46,398 nucleotides of DNA from Eubacterium sp. (GCA_030524435.1 JAUNGS010000012.1:1-46398); one strand, 5' to 3'. Shown: positions 28,620-37,175, counted from the stretch's first letter. Notes: generated from the sequence alone by a model not told the origin. Translations and numbers: made by a program.

Positions 28620-29138
28620 TTAGGCTTCACAAAATTTCTCGTAGGCCTCGGTGATTTTGGCGATGGTTTTCCCCTCGCTCATGGTGTCGGTTTTAACCAC
28701 CAGATGGCCGATGGCGTAAAATTTCTTTCGCTTTGCCATCATCGTCACAATTCTCTTGTAGAGGTCATCGCTTTCCAAAAGCGGACGGTTTTTTCCGTTT
28801 TTCACCCGGTTGTAAATGGACCCCGGCCTGGCCGTCAAGGTTACGAGAAAGGTATTGTTCTTAAGGCATTCCCGGTTTCTGGCATCCAGCACAATGCCGC
28901 CGCCGGTGGAAATCAGCAGATTGTCTCTGGCACAGAGCTCCCCTAAAAGCTCCCGCTCCATCTGTCTGAAGGCCGCCTCGCCTTCATCAGCAAAAATCTC
29001 AGAAATCTTCTTTCCCTGACGCATTTCAATGAGCTGATCTGTATCCACGAATTCTAATCCCAGCTTTCTGGCCAGCCGCTTGCCCAGGGTAGTTTTTCCT
29101 GTGCCCATAAAGCCGATGAGGGCGATGCTTTTTTTCAT
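28620..29138 (-). CDS. aroK: Shikimate kinase
   Basis: Phosphorylates shikimate at the 3-hydroxyl in the pathway to chorismate and aromatic amino acids. The 172-residue protein has Walker A GFMGTGKTT at residues 9-17, the substrate-binding Asp32/Asp34 in FVDTDQ, the FR pair around residue 58, the glycine triplet at 79-81 and a lid with NRPLL. It overlaps aroD by 4 bases (ATGA), indicating co-translation. The two genes form a pathway fragment, since the other aro genes are not in the window. Confidence 0.95.
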   Translation of the reverse strand: MKKSIALIGFMGTGKTTLGKRLARKLGLEFVDTDQLIEMRQGKKISEIFADEGEAAFRQMERELLGELCARDNLLISTGGGIVLDARNRECLKNNTFLVTLTARPGSIYNRVKNGKNRPLLESDDLYKRIVTMMAKRKKFYAIGHLVVKTDTMSEGKTIAKITEAYEKFCEA

Positions 29139-29857
29139 GCCTCCACCCCCAGAGCCCTGCGGGCGTGCCTGATTTCAGCAATTGACAGCTGCCCCGGCGC
29201 CGTGCTGTTTTTGACCACGGCATAGCTCAGGCTGCCCCCCAGAATATCCGGGGCAATCCGCGTAATTTTTCCTAATTCGCCCATGGCGATCATGACGATG
29301 GGCTTGTCCGACGCCAAGCTGTAGTTTTGAACCGCCGTGATCTCCCGTCTGAGATCCTCCTTGTTTATAGGCAGCATGGCCAGCTTGAGGACATCGGCTC
29401 CGGCGGCCTCCATGCGTCTTAAAATCTCGACGATCTCCGCCATGGTGTAGGTTCTCTCAAAATTGTGGTGGGACAGAAGCAGTCCGCAGTCTTCCTTTGA
29501 AAGCAGCGCTTTGACTGCCGCTGTAAATTCTGGATCGCCCTCCAGCTCGATGTCGATGTAATCCGCCGCCTTGGCATCAACACAGCGGCGAATCGCCGCC
29601 AGCCGTTCTTCATCGCTGCAGCTGCGCACACCGCCCTCGGCTGCTGATCTGAAGGTAAAAATCACCCCCGCCTCACAGGCAGCCAGTCTTGCCAGAACCG
29701 CCTGCTCCTGCGCTGCATCTTCTTCCGTATAATAATCCCGGCGCCATTCCAGAAAATCCGGCTTTGCCGCCAGGGCCGCGTCGATTTCCCCGAGGAGCAC
29801 TTCACTATTTTCACCGGTCAGCGGAACGCAGACCGCAAAGGTATTTTTCTTAAGCAT
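29135..29857 (-). CDS. aroD: 3-dehydroquinate dehydratase, type I
   Basis: Dehydrates 3-dehydroquinate to 3-dehydroshikimate through a Schiff base. The 240-residue protein has the catalytic His131 in LLLSHHNF, the Schiff-base Lys158 in ADVLKLAMLP, and the conserved EWRRD and FTFRSAAEGG substrate-binding segments. The ATG has a weak box (GGGTG); an in-frame TTG at 29875, nine bases after AGGAG, is an alternative start adding six residues. A TATAAT lies upstream around 29890-29900, but no convincing -35 accompanies it. Confidence 0.95.
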   Translation of the reverse strand: MLKKNTFAVCVPLTGENSEVLLGEIDAALAAKPDFLEWRRDYYTEEDAAQEQAVLARLAACEAGVIFTFRSAAEGGVRSCSDEERLAAIRRCVDAKAADYIDIELEGDPEFTAAVKALLSKEDCGLLLSHHNFERTYTMAEIVEILRRMEAAGADVLKLAMLPINKEDLRREITAVQNYSLASDKPIVMIAMGELGKITRIAPDILGGSLSYAVVKNSTAPGQLSIAEIRHARRALGVEA

Positions 29858-29943
29858 TTTTTCACCCGTTTCAATATTGATGTCTCCTATTATAAATGAT
29901 TTTTATCAACTGTGCTACCCGAATTCTGTACTTAAAAAAAGTC

Positions 29944-30372
29944 TTAGTCTATCAGGTAATAGAACAGCTGCACACCACCCCCTTCATCAAAAACCGCCTG
30001 GCCCTCGTACAGGCTTTCAAAATTCTGCCACCTGAGCCTTAAGGTCAGCCATCGCTCCTGCGCCGACTGCCTGAGCACACGAAGCTCACATTGCCCTCCT
30101 GAGCCGGCAGCCGCCTCCCCCGAGAAGCCCGTGAAGTCCGGATTTTCCTCCAGGGCTGCGGCGCACCGGGCAAAGGCGTTGTCCGCCAGCACCCCGGCGT
30201 ATTGGTAGTCTAAAAAATCTCTCTGGGCCCGTCCGTCGAGGGCCAGCGCCGACAGGCAGCCTCCCGCCAAAAGAAAGACCAAAGCCAGAAGGGCCAAAAC
30301 CCCGGGCAGCACATAGCCCCCTTCACCAGGGCAGCGCCTTGGTTTGCGTCCAAAGCCAAAGCTTTCTCTCAA
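29944..30372 (-). CDS. ComGG/GspK-position minor pseudopilin
   Basis: A 142-residue protein with the prepilin-like junction GEGG|YVLPGVLALLALVFLLAGG, a short basic leader, and one N-terminal hydrophobic helix. Unlike the others it has no glutamate at position 5 of the mature form, the feature that marks GspK-type tip pseudopilins. The only start is a TTG with GGAGGGG about eleven bases upstream, and it overlaps the previous gene by 50 bases. It is the last of the seven pilus genes. Assignment rests on position and architecture; sequence conservation in this family is low. Confidence 0.65.
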   Translation of the reverse strand: MRESFGFGRKPRRCPGEGGYVLPGVLALLALVFLLAGGCLSALALDGRAQRDFLDYQYAGVLADNAFARCAAALEENPDFTGFSGEAAAGSGGQCELRVLRQSAQERWLTLRLRWQNFESLYEGQAVFDEGGGVQLFYYLID

Positions 30373-30832
30373 CTACATCACACCCCTCCATTTTAATCAC
30401 CAGGGTGATCGTCTTCCCCGTTTCATCCAGGTCCATGGAGAACATCTCCGCCGCCGCAAGCTGAGCCCGGGTACCCTGATTTTTACCGTCTTCCGTCACC
30501 TTGTGTCTGTAAATCATCTTCGCCCCGGCGTCGTAGGTATAGTAATTGAGATAGCCCAGCCGACGGCTCTCCATGTCCTCCAGACAAAGCCCCCTGCTTG
30601 ATATGCCGACGACCCGGGACTGTCTGATCTGCTTTTGCAGATAGAGGACAAGATGCCTGAACTCCCGCTGGGCCGCCGCATTTTCTGAAATTTTCTGGGC
30701 GCCGCGGCCCGCAGCCACGGTGATGCCTAAAATTCCCAGAAGCAGCACGCCCATAAGCACAAGGGCGGTCAGCACCTCCGGCAGGGTCGACCCCTCCCGG
30801 GCTTCAAGGCGTCTTTTTAATCTGCACCACAT
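30323..30832 (-). CDS. ComGF/GspJ-position pseudopilin
   Basis: A 169-residue protein with leader MWCRLKRRLEAREG, a prepilin junction before STLPEVLTALVLMGVLLLGIL with Glu at position 5 of the mature protein, and a globular C-terminal domain. It overlaps the preceding gene by 29 bases. By order it occupies the J/ComGF place in the pseudopilus. The C-terminal half is poorly conserved, so the family label is inferred. Confidence 0.7.
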   Translation of the reverse strand: MWCRLKRRLEAREGSTLPEVLTALVLMGVLLLGILGITVAAGRGAQKISENAAAQREFRHLVLYLQKQIRQSRVVGISSRGLCLEDMESRRLGYLNYYTYDAGAKMIYRHKVTEDGKNQGTRAQLAAAEMFSMDLDETGKTITLVIKMEGCDVVERKLWLWTQTKALPW

Positions 30833-31166
30833 AGACCTGATCCCCCCTTCCCCTGAAAGTAAGGGTGAAAATCCTCCCTTCCTCCCTCAGCTCAAAATCA
30901 CTGCAGCCTGCCTCGATTAAAATTTTTCCGGCAAGCTCCCGGGCCGCCGTCACATTTTGGGGCCTCTCCTGATCAAAGGCTGTCCGGAGCTCCCCGGAGC
31001 AGTGGGCCAGGATTTCACTGTCGGCCCTCATCTCCTCTTCCGCCCTTCTGCCGGCGCCCACGGCCCCCCACAGAGTAAACAGGGTCACCATACCCAGGGC
31101 CAGCACCGCCGAGGCCACCAGGGTTTCCAGCAGGGTGTAGCCGCCCCCTCGCCAACGCCTATTCAT
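30804..31166 (-). CDS. ComGE/GspI-position pseudopilin
   Basis: A 120-residue type IV prepilin-like protein: leader MNRRWRGGG, then YTLLETLVASAVLALGMVTLF with Glu5 and a hydrophobic helix. The LVASAVLALGMVTLF sequence is close to GspI and PilV minor pilins. It overlaps the previous gene by 8 bases and the next by 29. Presumed processed by a prepilin peptidase encoded elsewhere. Confidence 0.75.
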   Translation of the reverse strand: MNRRWRGGGYTLLETLVASAVLALGMVTLFTLWGAVGAGRRAEEEMRADSEILAHCSGELRTAFDQERPQNVTAARELAGKILIEAGCSDFELREEGRIFTLTFRGRGDQVYVVQIKKTP

Positions 31167-31632
31167 CCTTCATATATATCCTTCCCGCGCCAATTTGAAC
31201 CACCAGCACCCGCCTTTTTCCCCGGCCCTCCACAAAGGTCAGCTGACCGCCGATATTGACGGTGCCTTCGGGGTTAAGCTCCAGGGTCTTTCCCCTGAGA
31301 TAGCCCTGGAGCCGTGCGTGCTCCAGGGTGACCACCTCGTAGACATACTCGTTTTTCTGGGCGTCGTAGACCCCGAAATACACCCGGCTGTCAAAAAAGC
31401 GCACCCGATCGCCATGGATATTCCCCGCCATTATCGTCCTGTCGCGATGGTAGAGTATTTTTTCGAAAATTAAATCGCACTCCCTGAGATAGGCCTGCTG
31501 CTGACCGGCCTCAAGTATTTTTGCACTGCCGACGCCGCCCAGGGCTAAAAGCAGTCCCACAAGGGCCAGAGCAATCAAGAGCTCCGTCAGGGTGTAGCCG
31601 CCCCTCTCCGGGGCGCCGCCAAATCTCATCAT
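31159..31632 (-). CDS. ComGD/GspH-position pseudopilin
   Basis: A 157-residue prepilin-like protein. Leader MMRFGGAPERGG, then YTLTELLIALALVGLLLALG with Glu5, followed by a mostly beta C-terminal domain with YVYEVVTL and GRGKRRVLVVQIGAG. Two adjacent ATG codons lie after AAAGG, and either could be the start. By order it fills the H/ComGD slot. Confidence 0.75.
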   Translation of the reverse strand: MMRFGGAPERGGYTLTELLIALALVGLLLALGGVGSAKILEAGQQQAYLRECDLIFEKILYHRDRTIMAGNIHGDRVRFFDSRVYFGVYDAQKNEYVYEVVTLEHARLQGYLRGKTLELNPEGTVNIGGQLTFVEGRGKRRVLVVQIGAGRIYMKDE

Positions 31633-31657
31633 CCTTTAAAGCAGCCTGAAAGCAGCC

Positions 31658-32032
31658 CTATTCCAGGGTTACCTGCCCCTTGGCATCGTCGTAGCCAAAA
31701 TGCCTTTCTCCCTGGGCTTTGATCTCGCCGGCCTTCAGATAGTCCTGGGCCTGCAGCAGGGTCACCAGGCTCTGGAATTTTTCCTCGGCACTGCCGCCGG
31801 ACACCTCCGGCAGACTCCCCTCGGCGGCTCTGTAAACCTCCACCGCCGTCTCCACCGTCGCCCGGGTGGCCTCGTCGGCCTGATCCTTGGAGTGCTCTAA
31901 AATATTGCCAAAAACCGGCACGGCCACCGCCGCCAGAATCCCCAAAATGGCCAGCACAATCATGAGCTCCACCAAAGTAAATCCGCCGCTGCCTAAATTT
32001 CTTCTCTCTAACCTTTGAATTTTTTGTTTCAT
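31658..32032 (-). CDS. Major pseudopilin, ComGC/GspG type
   Basis: The major fibre subunit of the pseudopilus. The 124-residue protein has a basic leader ending GSGG, the cleavage site before FTLVELMIVLAILGILAAVA, Glu5 and a long N-terminal helix, followed by a short C-terminal domain. The start at MKQKIQRLERR has GGGAG upstream; an ATG 17 codons earlier overlaps the end of the gspF-like gene and is less likely. It is the best conserved pilin of the operon. Confidence 0.88.
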   Translation of the reverse strand: MKQKIQRLERRNLGSGGFTLVELMIVLAILGILAAVAVPVFGNILEHSKDQADEATRATVETAVEVYRAAEGSLPEVSGGSAEEKFQSLVTLLQAQDYLKAGEIKAQGERHFGYDDAKGQVTLE

Positions 32033-32048
32033 CTGATTTTCTCCCTTC

Positions 32049-33137
32049 CTAAAAAAGCTGTGTATAATTTTCATAGATTCCAAAAACCGGCAGCATCACC
32101 GCCAGCACCACCACAAATACCAGACCTCCGACCCCCAGGATGGTCACTGGCTCCAGCAGGGCAGAGACCACGGCCATGCGGCGTTCCCCGGCGCGCCGAA
32201 AGCCCTCGGCCGCCTTCAGAAAAACCCCGTCCATATCTCCGGTGGCTTCGCCGATGACCAAAAGCTGCAGGGCCCGTTCTCCAAAAAGCCCTCTGTCCCC
32301 AAAGGCCTGACTCACCTTAGCCCCCCGGCGCACCTGCTTTAAGGCCTGGGCTGCCCTGGCGCTGATCCAGGGGTTCTTGAGCACCTGAAGTGCCGTTTCC
32401 AGAGCCGTAAGGAGCCCCACACCGCCGGCGCTCATCATCCCCAGAGCCTGGAAGAAGCTGGCCAGCTCTCCGTCTGCCCTGACCCTGCCTAAAATGGGCA
32501 GCCTTAAAACCAAGCGTCCCCACCAGAGACCAAAGGCCTGATTTTTCTGTGCCCTGTGCCAAACAGGCACCAGCATCGCCCCCAGGCCTCCAAGGGCTGC
32601 CAGGGCGGGTCCAAGCCACCTTCCTGCAGTCAGCACCACCTGCGTCAGCAGCGGCGGCGTCACCCCCAGGGACAGATAAATATCCGAAAAGACCGGCAGC
32701 ACCCAAATTGACATAAAGGTCATCACCCCCAGGGCCACCAGAAGCACCACCATCGGATAAAACAGGGTTTTGAGCAGCTGCGCCTCAAAGGCTGCCATCC
32801 CGGTGTAGTAGTCTCCCAGAGAAGAGAGCATCCACACCAGGCTGCCGCTTTTCTCCCCGGCCCGGCACATGGCGATCATAAGCGGCGGAAAGCCAGGCTC
32901 TGCCTCCGCCAGGGCCTCTGAAAAATGAGCCCCTTGCCAGAGACGCTGCTTCAGCGTCAGAAGCACCGCCCTGTGCTTTGCCCGCTGCCCCTCGTTTTTT
33001 AAAATATCCAGGCTGTCCACCACCGGAATGCCCGCCGCCATCAGCTCCGACAGCTGGGTGCAAAAATCCCCCAGGGCCTTTTTTCTAAAGGCTGTGCCTT
33101 TGACCAAAGGCCCTTTTAAATCTGACCTAAAGACCAT
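32049..33137 (-). CDS. ComGB/GspF/PilC-type pilus assembly membrane protein
   Basis: This is the inner-membrane platform on which pseudopilins are polymerised. The 362-residue protein has two similar cytoplasmic T2SF domains, the first around FCTQLSELMAAGIPVVDSL and the second around FFQALGMMSAGGVGLLTAL, separated by two membrane spans (LLKTLFYPMVVLLVALGVMTF and the region around GPALAALGGLGAML), with a final span VTILGVGGLVFVVVLAVML. The double-domain, three-span layout matches GspF. It overlaps the ATPase gene by 11 bases. Confidence 0.9.
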   Translation of the reverse strand: MVFRSDLKGPLVKGTAFRKKALGDFCTQLSELMAAGIPVVDSLDILKNEGQRAKHRAVLLTLKQRLWQGAHFSEALAEAEPGFPPLMIAMCRAGEKSGSLVWMLSSLGDYYTGMAAFEAQLLKTLFYPMVVLLVALGVMTFMSIWVLPVFSDIYLSLGVTPPLLTQVVLTAGRWLGPALAALGGLGAMLVPVWHRAQKNQAFGLWWGRLVLRLPILGRVRADGELASFFQALGMMSAGGVGLLTALETALQVLKNPWISARAAQALKQVRRGAKVSQAFGDRGLFGERALQLLVIGEATGDMDGVFLKAAEGFRRAGERRMAVVSALLEPVTILGVGGLVFVVVLAVMLPVFGIYENYTQLF

Positions 33138-34365
33138 CCTTCATCACCAGCCTTCCCTCCCTGGCGTCAATTTCTCCGGCCAGTATCGCTCTGCGCACCG
33201 CCTTGTCCAAAGGACGCATCCCCCGGCGGCAGGCCAGCGCCTCTAGGGCCGAGCTCTCTTTAAACAATGCCTCCCTGAGCTCAGAATCCACCGTCATCAG
33301 CTCGAAAAAGGCCTGCCTGCCCAGGGTCCCGCGGCCGCCGCAGTGCTCACAGCCCCGGGCGGCGTAAAGCGTGGCCGACGCTTCTCCCAGCAGGCCGGCA
33401 AATTCCTTTTGATCTTCTTTGGCCAGGGGTGCCCTGCAATGGGGGCAAAGTCTGCCCAGAAGGCGTTGGGAGAGCACCCCCTTGAGGCCCGAGGCCAGCA
33501 GATAGGGGGGCACCCCCATGTTTTTCAGCCGGGAGACCGCCGAGGCCGCCCGGCCCGTGTGGACGGTGGACAGCACCAGATGCCCTGTCACCGCCGCCTG
33601 CGCCGCCGTGACAGCGGTGATCTCATCCCGGATTTCCCCCAGAAGAATGACGTCGGGATCCTGCCTTAAAAGCGCCCGGAGCCCTCCCGAAAAATCCAAC
33701 CCGCCCCGGCCCGTCACCTCGGTCTGATTAATGCCCGGAATGCGGTACTCCACAGGGTCCTCGATGGTGACGATGTTCAGGCGTTTTTTGTCCAGAGCCT
33801 CCAGCATACTGTAAAGCGTTGTGGTTTTTCCTGAGCCCGTGGGGCCCGCCACCAGAAGCATGCCGCTTTTTTCGGCAAGCAAGGCTTTAAGCCTGAGGCA
33901 TTCCTCGGGTTTTAGCCCCAGGTCCTCCAGCCGTTTGCCAAAGCGCCTGTCATCCAGGATGCGCACCGCCAGCTTAAGCCCCCACACCGTCGGCATCTGG
34001 GCCAGCCTGAAGCTCACCGTTCTGCCGTCGATTGCTCTGGAAAAGCTGCCGTCGGCCGGGGCCCTGTTTTCGGCGATATCCATCTGACCCAAAACCCGAA
34101 GCCGTCCCACCACCCCCTCGTCTTGATGTCTGTCTAAAACCCTAAAGTCCCCCAAGAGACCGTCGGTTCTCAGCCTGACGCGGTAGGCCTCCCGGCGCCA
34201 GGGCTCGATGTGAATATCCGAGGCCCCCGCCCGGACAGCGGCCCTAAGCAGACTGTTGACCATTCGGATGTGCTGATCACCTGTGCTGTCTGAGTCTTCT
34301 GCCTCCACCGCCAGCATCGCCTTCCACTTTTCCCGAATACCGCCTTCTTGCTGAAATACCCCCAT
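33127..34365 (-). CDS. ComGA/GspE/PilB-type pilus assembly ATPase
   Basis: The cytoplasmic hexameric ATPase that drives pseudopilus assembly. The 412-residue protein has Walker A GPTGSGKTTT (174-183), Asp box IEDPVE (201-206), Walker B VILLGEIRD (239-247), His box STVHTG (266-271) and a tetracysteine zinc element CPHC (307-310) and CEHC (339-342). It lacks the long N-terminal domain of many GspE and PilB proteins, as does ComGA. I start at ATG 34365, six bases after AAGGAGG. First gene of a seven-gene operon with order E-F-G-H-I-J-K. Confidence 0.92.
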   Translation of the reverse strand: MGVFQQEGGIREKWKAMLAVEAEDSDSTGDQHIRMVNSLLRAAVRAGASDIHIEPWRREAYRVRLRTDGLLGDFRVLDRHQDEGVVGRLRVLGQMDIAENRAPADGSFSRAIDGRTVSFRLAQMPTVWGLKLAVRILDDRRFGKRLEDLGLKPEECLRLKALLAEKSGMLLVAGPTGSGKTTTLYSMLEALDKKRLNIVTIEDPVEYRIPGINQTEVTGRGGLDFSGGLRALLRQDPDVILLGEIRDEITAVTAAQAAVTGHLVLSTVHTGRAASAVSRLKNMGVPPYLLASGLKGVLSQRLLGRLCPHCRAPLAKEDQKEFAGLLGEASATLYAARGCEHCGGRGTLGRQAFFELMTVDSELREALFKESSALEALACRRGMRPLDKAVRRAILAGEIDAREGRLVMKDGL

Positions 34366-34390
34366 AATCTTCCTCCTTTGCTCTGTCTCC

Positions 34391-34419
34391 ATTTTAAGGG
34401 CAGGCTGCGGCGTCGTCAA
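34391..34419 (-). promoter_or_regulatory. Promoter of the pseudopilus operon
   Basis: On the minus strand TTGACG is followed after 17 bases by TAAAAT, starting right at the T-run of the preceding terminator. The predicted start lies about 20 bases before the ATPase gene start, so the leader is very short. Confidence 0.7.
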
Positions 34420-34420
34420 A

Positions 34421-34460
34421 AAAATAAAAAAACGCAGATTCCTTGAAAAATCTGCGTTTT
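34421..34460 (-). terminator. Terminator of the LysR/sulfur-amino-acid operon
   Basis: AAAACGCAGATT and AATCTGCGTTTT (34429-34440 and 34449-34460) form a perfect 12-base stem, and on the minus strand this is followed by a long T-rich tract. It lies 52 bases beyond the M20 peptidase stop. Confidence 0.85.
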
Positions 34461-34512
34461 ATGGGGCCTTGGGGGCCTTGTCCTCCAAATGTCATCTATT
34501 CTTAAGCAAAGC

Positions 34513-35625
34513 TTAATCCCTTCGGAGCAGGTGAATCAGAATTTCCACGGTCTTGGCCAGCTCCGACAGATCTGAAAATTCCTCGACGCTGTGGAGGTTG
34601 TGCATGGCGCAGGCGGCCACAATTCCGGTGATTCCGTGCTCCGCAAAGACGTTGTTGTCGCTGCCCCCAAAGGTTTTATCGAAAACCGGCGTCGCTCCGG
34701 CTTTTTTGACGGCGCCGCCAAAGGCCCGAACCACCGGGCTGTCCGAGGGCGTTTCGTAGGCCTTGATGTGCAGGGTCTCCTGCCAGAGCAGCCTGGCGCC
34801 GGCGGCCCTGGCCGCCGTCTCAAAGGCCTCTTTGTAGGTTTTGGCAATTTCCAAAACCCGCTGGTGGCTGAGGCTTCGCATTTCCCCCGCCACCACACAG
34901 CGGGCCGACACGATATTGGTGCCCTCGCCGCCGGAAATCCTTCCGATATTGGCCGTGGTTTCATCGTCCAGCTGGCCCTGCTTGAGGGCAGCGATGGCCG
35001 CAGCCGCAGCTGCCACCGCATTGATGCCGGTCTCGGGGGCAAAGCCTGCGTGGGCCGCCCGGCCCACAATTTCCGCCTTGAAGGAAATCAGCGAGGGCGC
35101 CGCCAGAACCGCCCGGCCCACCGGGCCGTCACAGTCGAAGACCACCGCCTCCTTGGCGCAAAGCTTATTGTAATCAAAGGCCTTGGCGCCAATGCCATAG
35201 CGCTCCTCCGCCGTGGTAAACAAAAGCTCCACCGGCCGGTGAGGAATCTGCTTTTCCCTAAGAATTCTCAGGGCCTCGTAGATCACCAAAAGCCCCGCCG
35301 CATCGTCGGCCCCCAGCACCGTTTTGCCATTGCCGGTGATGCGTCCATCCGGGTGGAAAACCGCCTGCTTTCCCCGGGAGGGCTCCACCGTATCCATATG
35401 GGCCGACAAGAGCAGGGGCTCTTCTCCAGAAATCCCCTCGGCCACACCGCAGAGATTCCCCGCCGTTGCGCCCGTGGTCCTACCGCTGTCATCCTCTTTA
35501 AGGTCGATGCCGATGCCTTTGAAGAGGGCCTTTAAATACGCCGCCATGGCCGCCTCCTCAAAGGAGGGTGCATCCACCGCCACCAGGCCTGCAAAGCCCT
35601 CCCTGAGGCTGTTTTTATCAATCAT
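34513..35625 (-). CDS. M20-family metallopeptidase, PepT-like
   Basis: A 370-residue zinc peptidase related to tripeptidase T and dipeptidases. Visible metal ligands are His76 and Asp78 in SAHMDTVEPS, Asp107 in GADDAAG, catalytic Glu140-Glu141 in TAEE, a conserved Asp near 164, and the C-terminal His in MHNLHSVEEF. The lid domain lies around residues 175-285. It is the last gene of the LysR operon, following the ABC ATPase by 39 bases, so it may hydrolyse a peptide or acylated form of the imported substrate. The sequence fits the peptidase subgroup better than the aminoacylase-type amidohydrolases. Confidence 0.88.
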   Translation of the reverse strand: MIDKNSLREGFAGLVAVDAPSFEEAAMAAYLKALFKGIGIDLKEDDSGRTTGATAGNLCGVAEGISGEEPLLLSAHMDTVEPSRGKQAVFHPDGRITGNGKTVLGADDAAGLLVIYEALRILREKQIPHRPVELLFTTAEERYGIGAKAFDYNKLCAKEAVVFDCDGPVGRAVLAAPSLISFKAEIVGRAAHAGFAPETGINAVAAAAAAIAALKQGQLDDETTANIGRISGGEGTNIVSARCVVAGEMRSLSHQRVLEIAKTYKEAFETAARAAGARLLWQETLHIKAYETPSDSPVVRAFGGAVKKAGATPVFDKTFGGSDNNVFAEHGITGIVAACAMHNLHSVEEFSDLSELAKTVEILIHLLRRD

Positions 35626-35664
35626 TGTGCCACTTCCTTTCTTTGCGTATCGTCTATATCAAGC

Positions 35665-36420
35665 TCAGATCACGTAATCCGGTTCGTTGAGGAGCTGCAG
35701 CTTCCTTAAAAAGCTTCGGGTCCGCTCATTTTGGGGATGGCCAAAGACCGCCGCCGGCGCCCCCTCCTCGACGATGTGTCCGCCGTCCAAAAAGATCACC
35801 CGGCTGGAAACCCGCCTGACAAAATTCATCTCGTGGGAGACCAAAAGCATGGTGTAGCCCTCGGCAGCTACCTTCTTGATGGTCTCTAAAACCTCGCCCA
35901 CCAGCTCCGGGTCCAGGGCCGAGGTGGGCTCGTCCAAAAGCAAAAGCTCCGGCTTCAGGGCCAAAGCCCTGGCGATGGCCACCCGCTGCTGCTGCCCGCC
36001 GGACAGATGCACCGGATAGTGGTTGGCCCAGTCGGCCATGCCCACCCGCTCCAGCTCTGCCAGGGCAAGCCTTTTCGCCTCGTCCTTGGTTTTTTTCTGG
36101 ACGACGATCAAGCCTTCCATGACGTTCTCCAGGGCCGTCTTTTTCTCGAAAAGATTGAAGCGCTGAAAGACCATGCCTGTGCGCTTTCTAAAGTCGAGGC
36201 TGTCCCGGTTGCGCTTGGTGATGTCGATGGCTTGGCCGTTGAAGATCAGCTGTCCCTCCTCCGCCAGCTCCAGCTGATTAATACAGCGCAAAAGCGTGGA
36301 TTTTCCTGTGCCCGAGGGGCCGATGATGCCCACCACCTCGCCCTGGCCAATTTTCAGGCTGACCTTGTCCAGCACCCGGTTGTCGTGAAAGCTTTTTGAT
36401 AAATCTCTGATCTCAATCAT
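35665..36420 (-). CDS. Polar amino acid ABC transporter ATP-binding protein
   Basis: ATPase of an importer of the GlnQ/HisP class. The 251-residue protein has Walker A GPSGTGKST, a Q-loop MVFQRFNLFEKKTALENV, signature LSGGQQQR, Walker B LLLLDEPTSALDPE and the H-loop VSHEM. It lies 13 bases after the permease gene and belongs with that permease and the substrate-binding lipoprotein at 39717-40589. Substrate cannot be fixed from the ATPase; cystine or another sulfur amino acid is inferred from the operon. Confidence 0.92.
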   Translation of the reverse strand: MIEIRDLSKSFHDNRVLDKVSLKIGQGEVVGIIGPSGTGKSTLLRCINQLELAEEGQLIFNGQAIDITKRNRDSLDFRKRTGMVFQRFNLFEKKTALENVMEGLIVVQKKTKDEAKRLALAELERVGMADWANHYPVHLSGGQQQRVAIARALALKPELLLLDEPTSALDPELVGEVLETIKKVAAEGYTMLLVSHEMNFVRRVSSRVIFLDGGHIVEEGAPAAVFGHPQNERTRSFLRKLQLLNEPDYVI

Positions 36421-36433
36421 AGTCCATCCTCCT

Positions 36434-37159
36434 TTATTCCGCCTTTATCTTCTGAGCCTGCTCCGGCACGGCCATGCGCCGCTCCAGCCCTCTGACAGCC
36501 CATTCCACCACCAGGGTCAAAAGCCAGTAAATAATGGCCAGAGAAACGTAAACCTCAAAGTAGCGATAGGTTCTCCCACCGATGATCTTGCCCTGGGCCG
36601 TCATTTCCACCACGGCGCAGACAAAGGCCAGAGAGGTTCCCTTGATCAGACCGATGAAGGAGTTCCCCAGCCCCGGCAGAGCCACCGTCATCATCTCGGG
36701 GAAGATGATGCGTCTGAAGGTCTGGCCGTAGGTCATGCCGATGGCGCTGGCCGCCTCGATCTGCCCCTGTCCCACGGCGGCAAGGCTGCCCCGAAAGATT
36801 TCGGCAATATAAGCCGACTCGTTGATGGACAGGGCGATGATGGCGTAGACGATGCCGGAGCCGGTGTTGTTCTGGTAGTCCCAGCCATTTTGAAGATAGA
36901 TGTACTTCGTGATCATCGGAATGCCGAAGTAGGCAATATACAGCTGCACGATGACCGGGGTCCCCCGGACGACGGAGATGTAGAGGGCGGTGAGCTGCCG
37001 CAGCACCGGCACCCGCTTCACCTTGATCAGTGCCAGGACCATGCCCGCCACCAGGGCGATGGCCATGGAGCTGATGGCCAGAAGCAGAGTCGTGGGAAGG
37101 TAGGCTAAAATTTCCGGCAGCTGGGTTAAAACCGCCTTAAAATCGAATAATTGTGCCAT
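36434..37159 (-). CDS. Polar amino acid ABC transporter permease
   Basis: Membrane subunit of the same importer. The 241-residue protein has about five membrane spans and the EAA loop EAASAIGMTYGQTFRRIIFP that contacts the ATPase. The RGTPVIVQLYIAYFG segment is typical of the HisM/GlnP family. I start at MAQLFDFKAVL, ten bases after AAGGAG. The frame is open for eight more codons upstream, to 37183, but that start overlaps the GNAT stop. Only one permease is present, so it probably acts as a homodimer. Confidence 0.92.
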   Translation of the reverse strand: MAQLFDFKAVLTQLPEILAYLPTTLLLAISSMAIALVAGMVLALIKVKRVPVLRQLTALYISVVRGTPVIVQLYIAYFGIPMITKYIYLQNGWDYQNNTGSGIVYAIIALSINESAYIAEIFRGSLAAVGQGQIEAASAIGMTYGQTFRRIIFPEMMTVALPGLGNSFIGLIKGTSLAFVCAVVEMTAQGKIIGGRTYRYFEVYVSLAIIYWLLTLVVEWAVRGLERRMAVPEQAQKIKAE

Positions 37160-37175
37160 TGTTCTCTCTCCTTCC

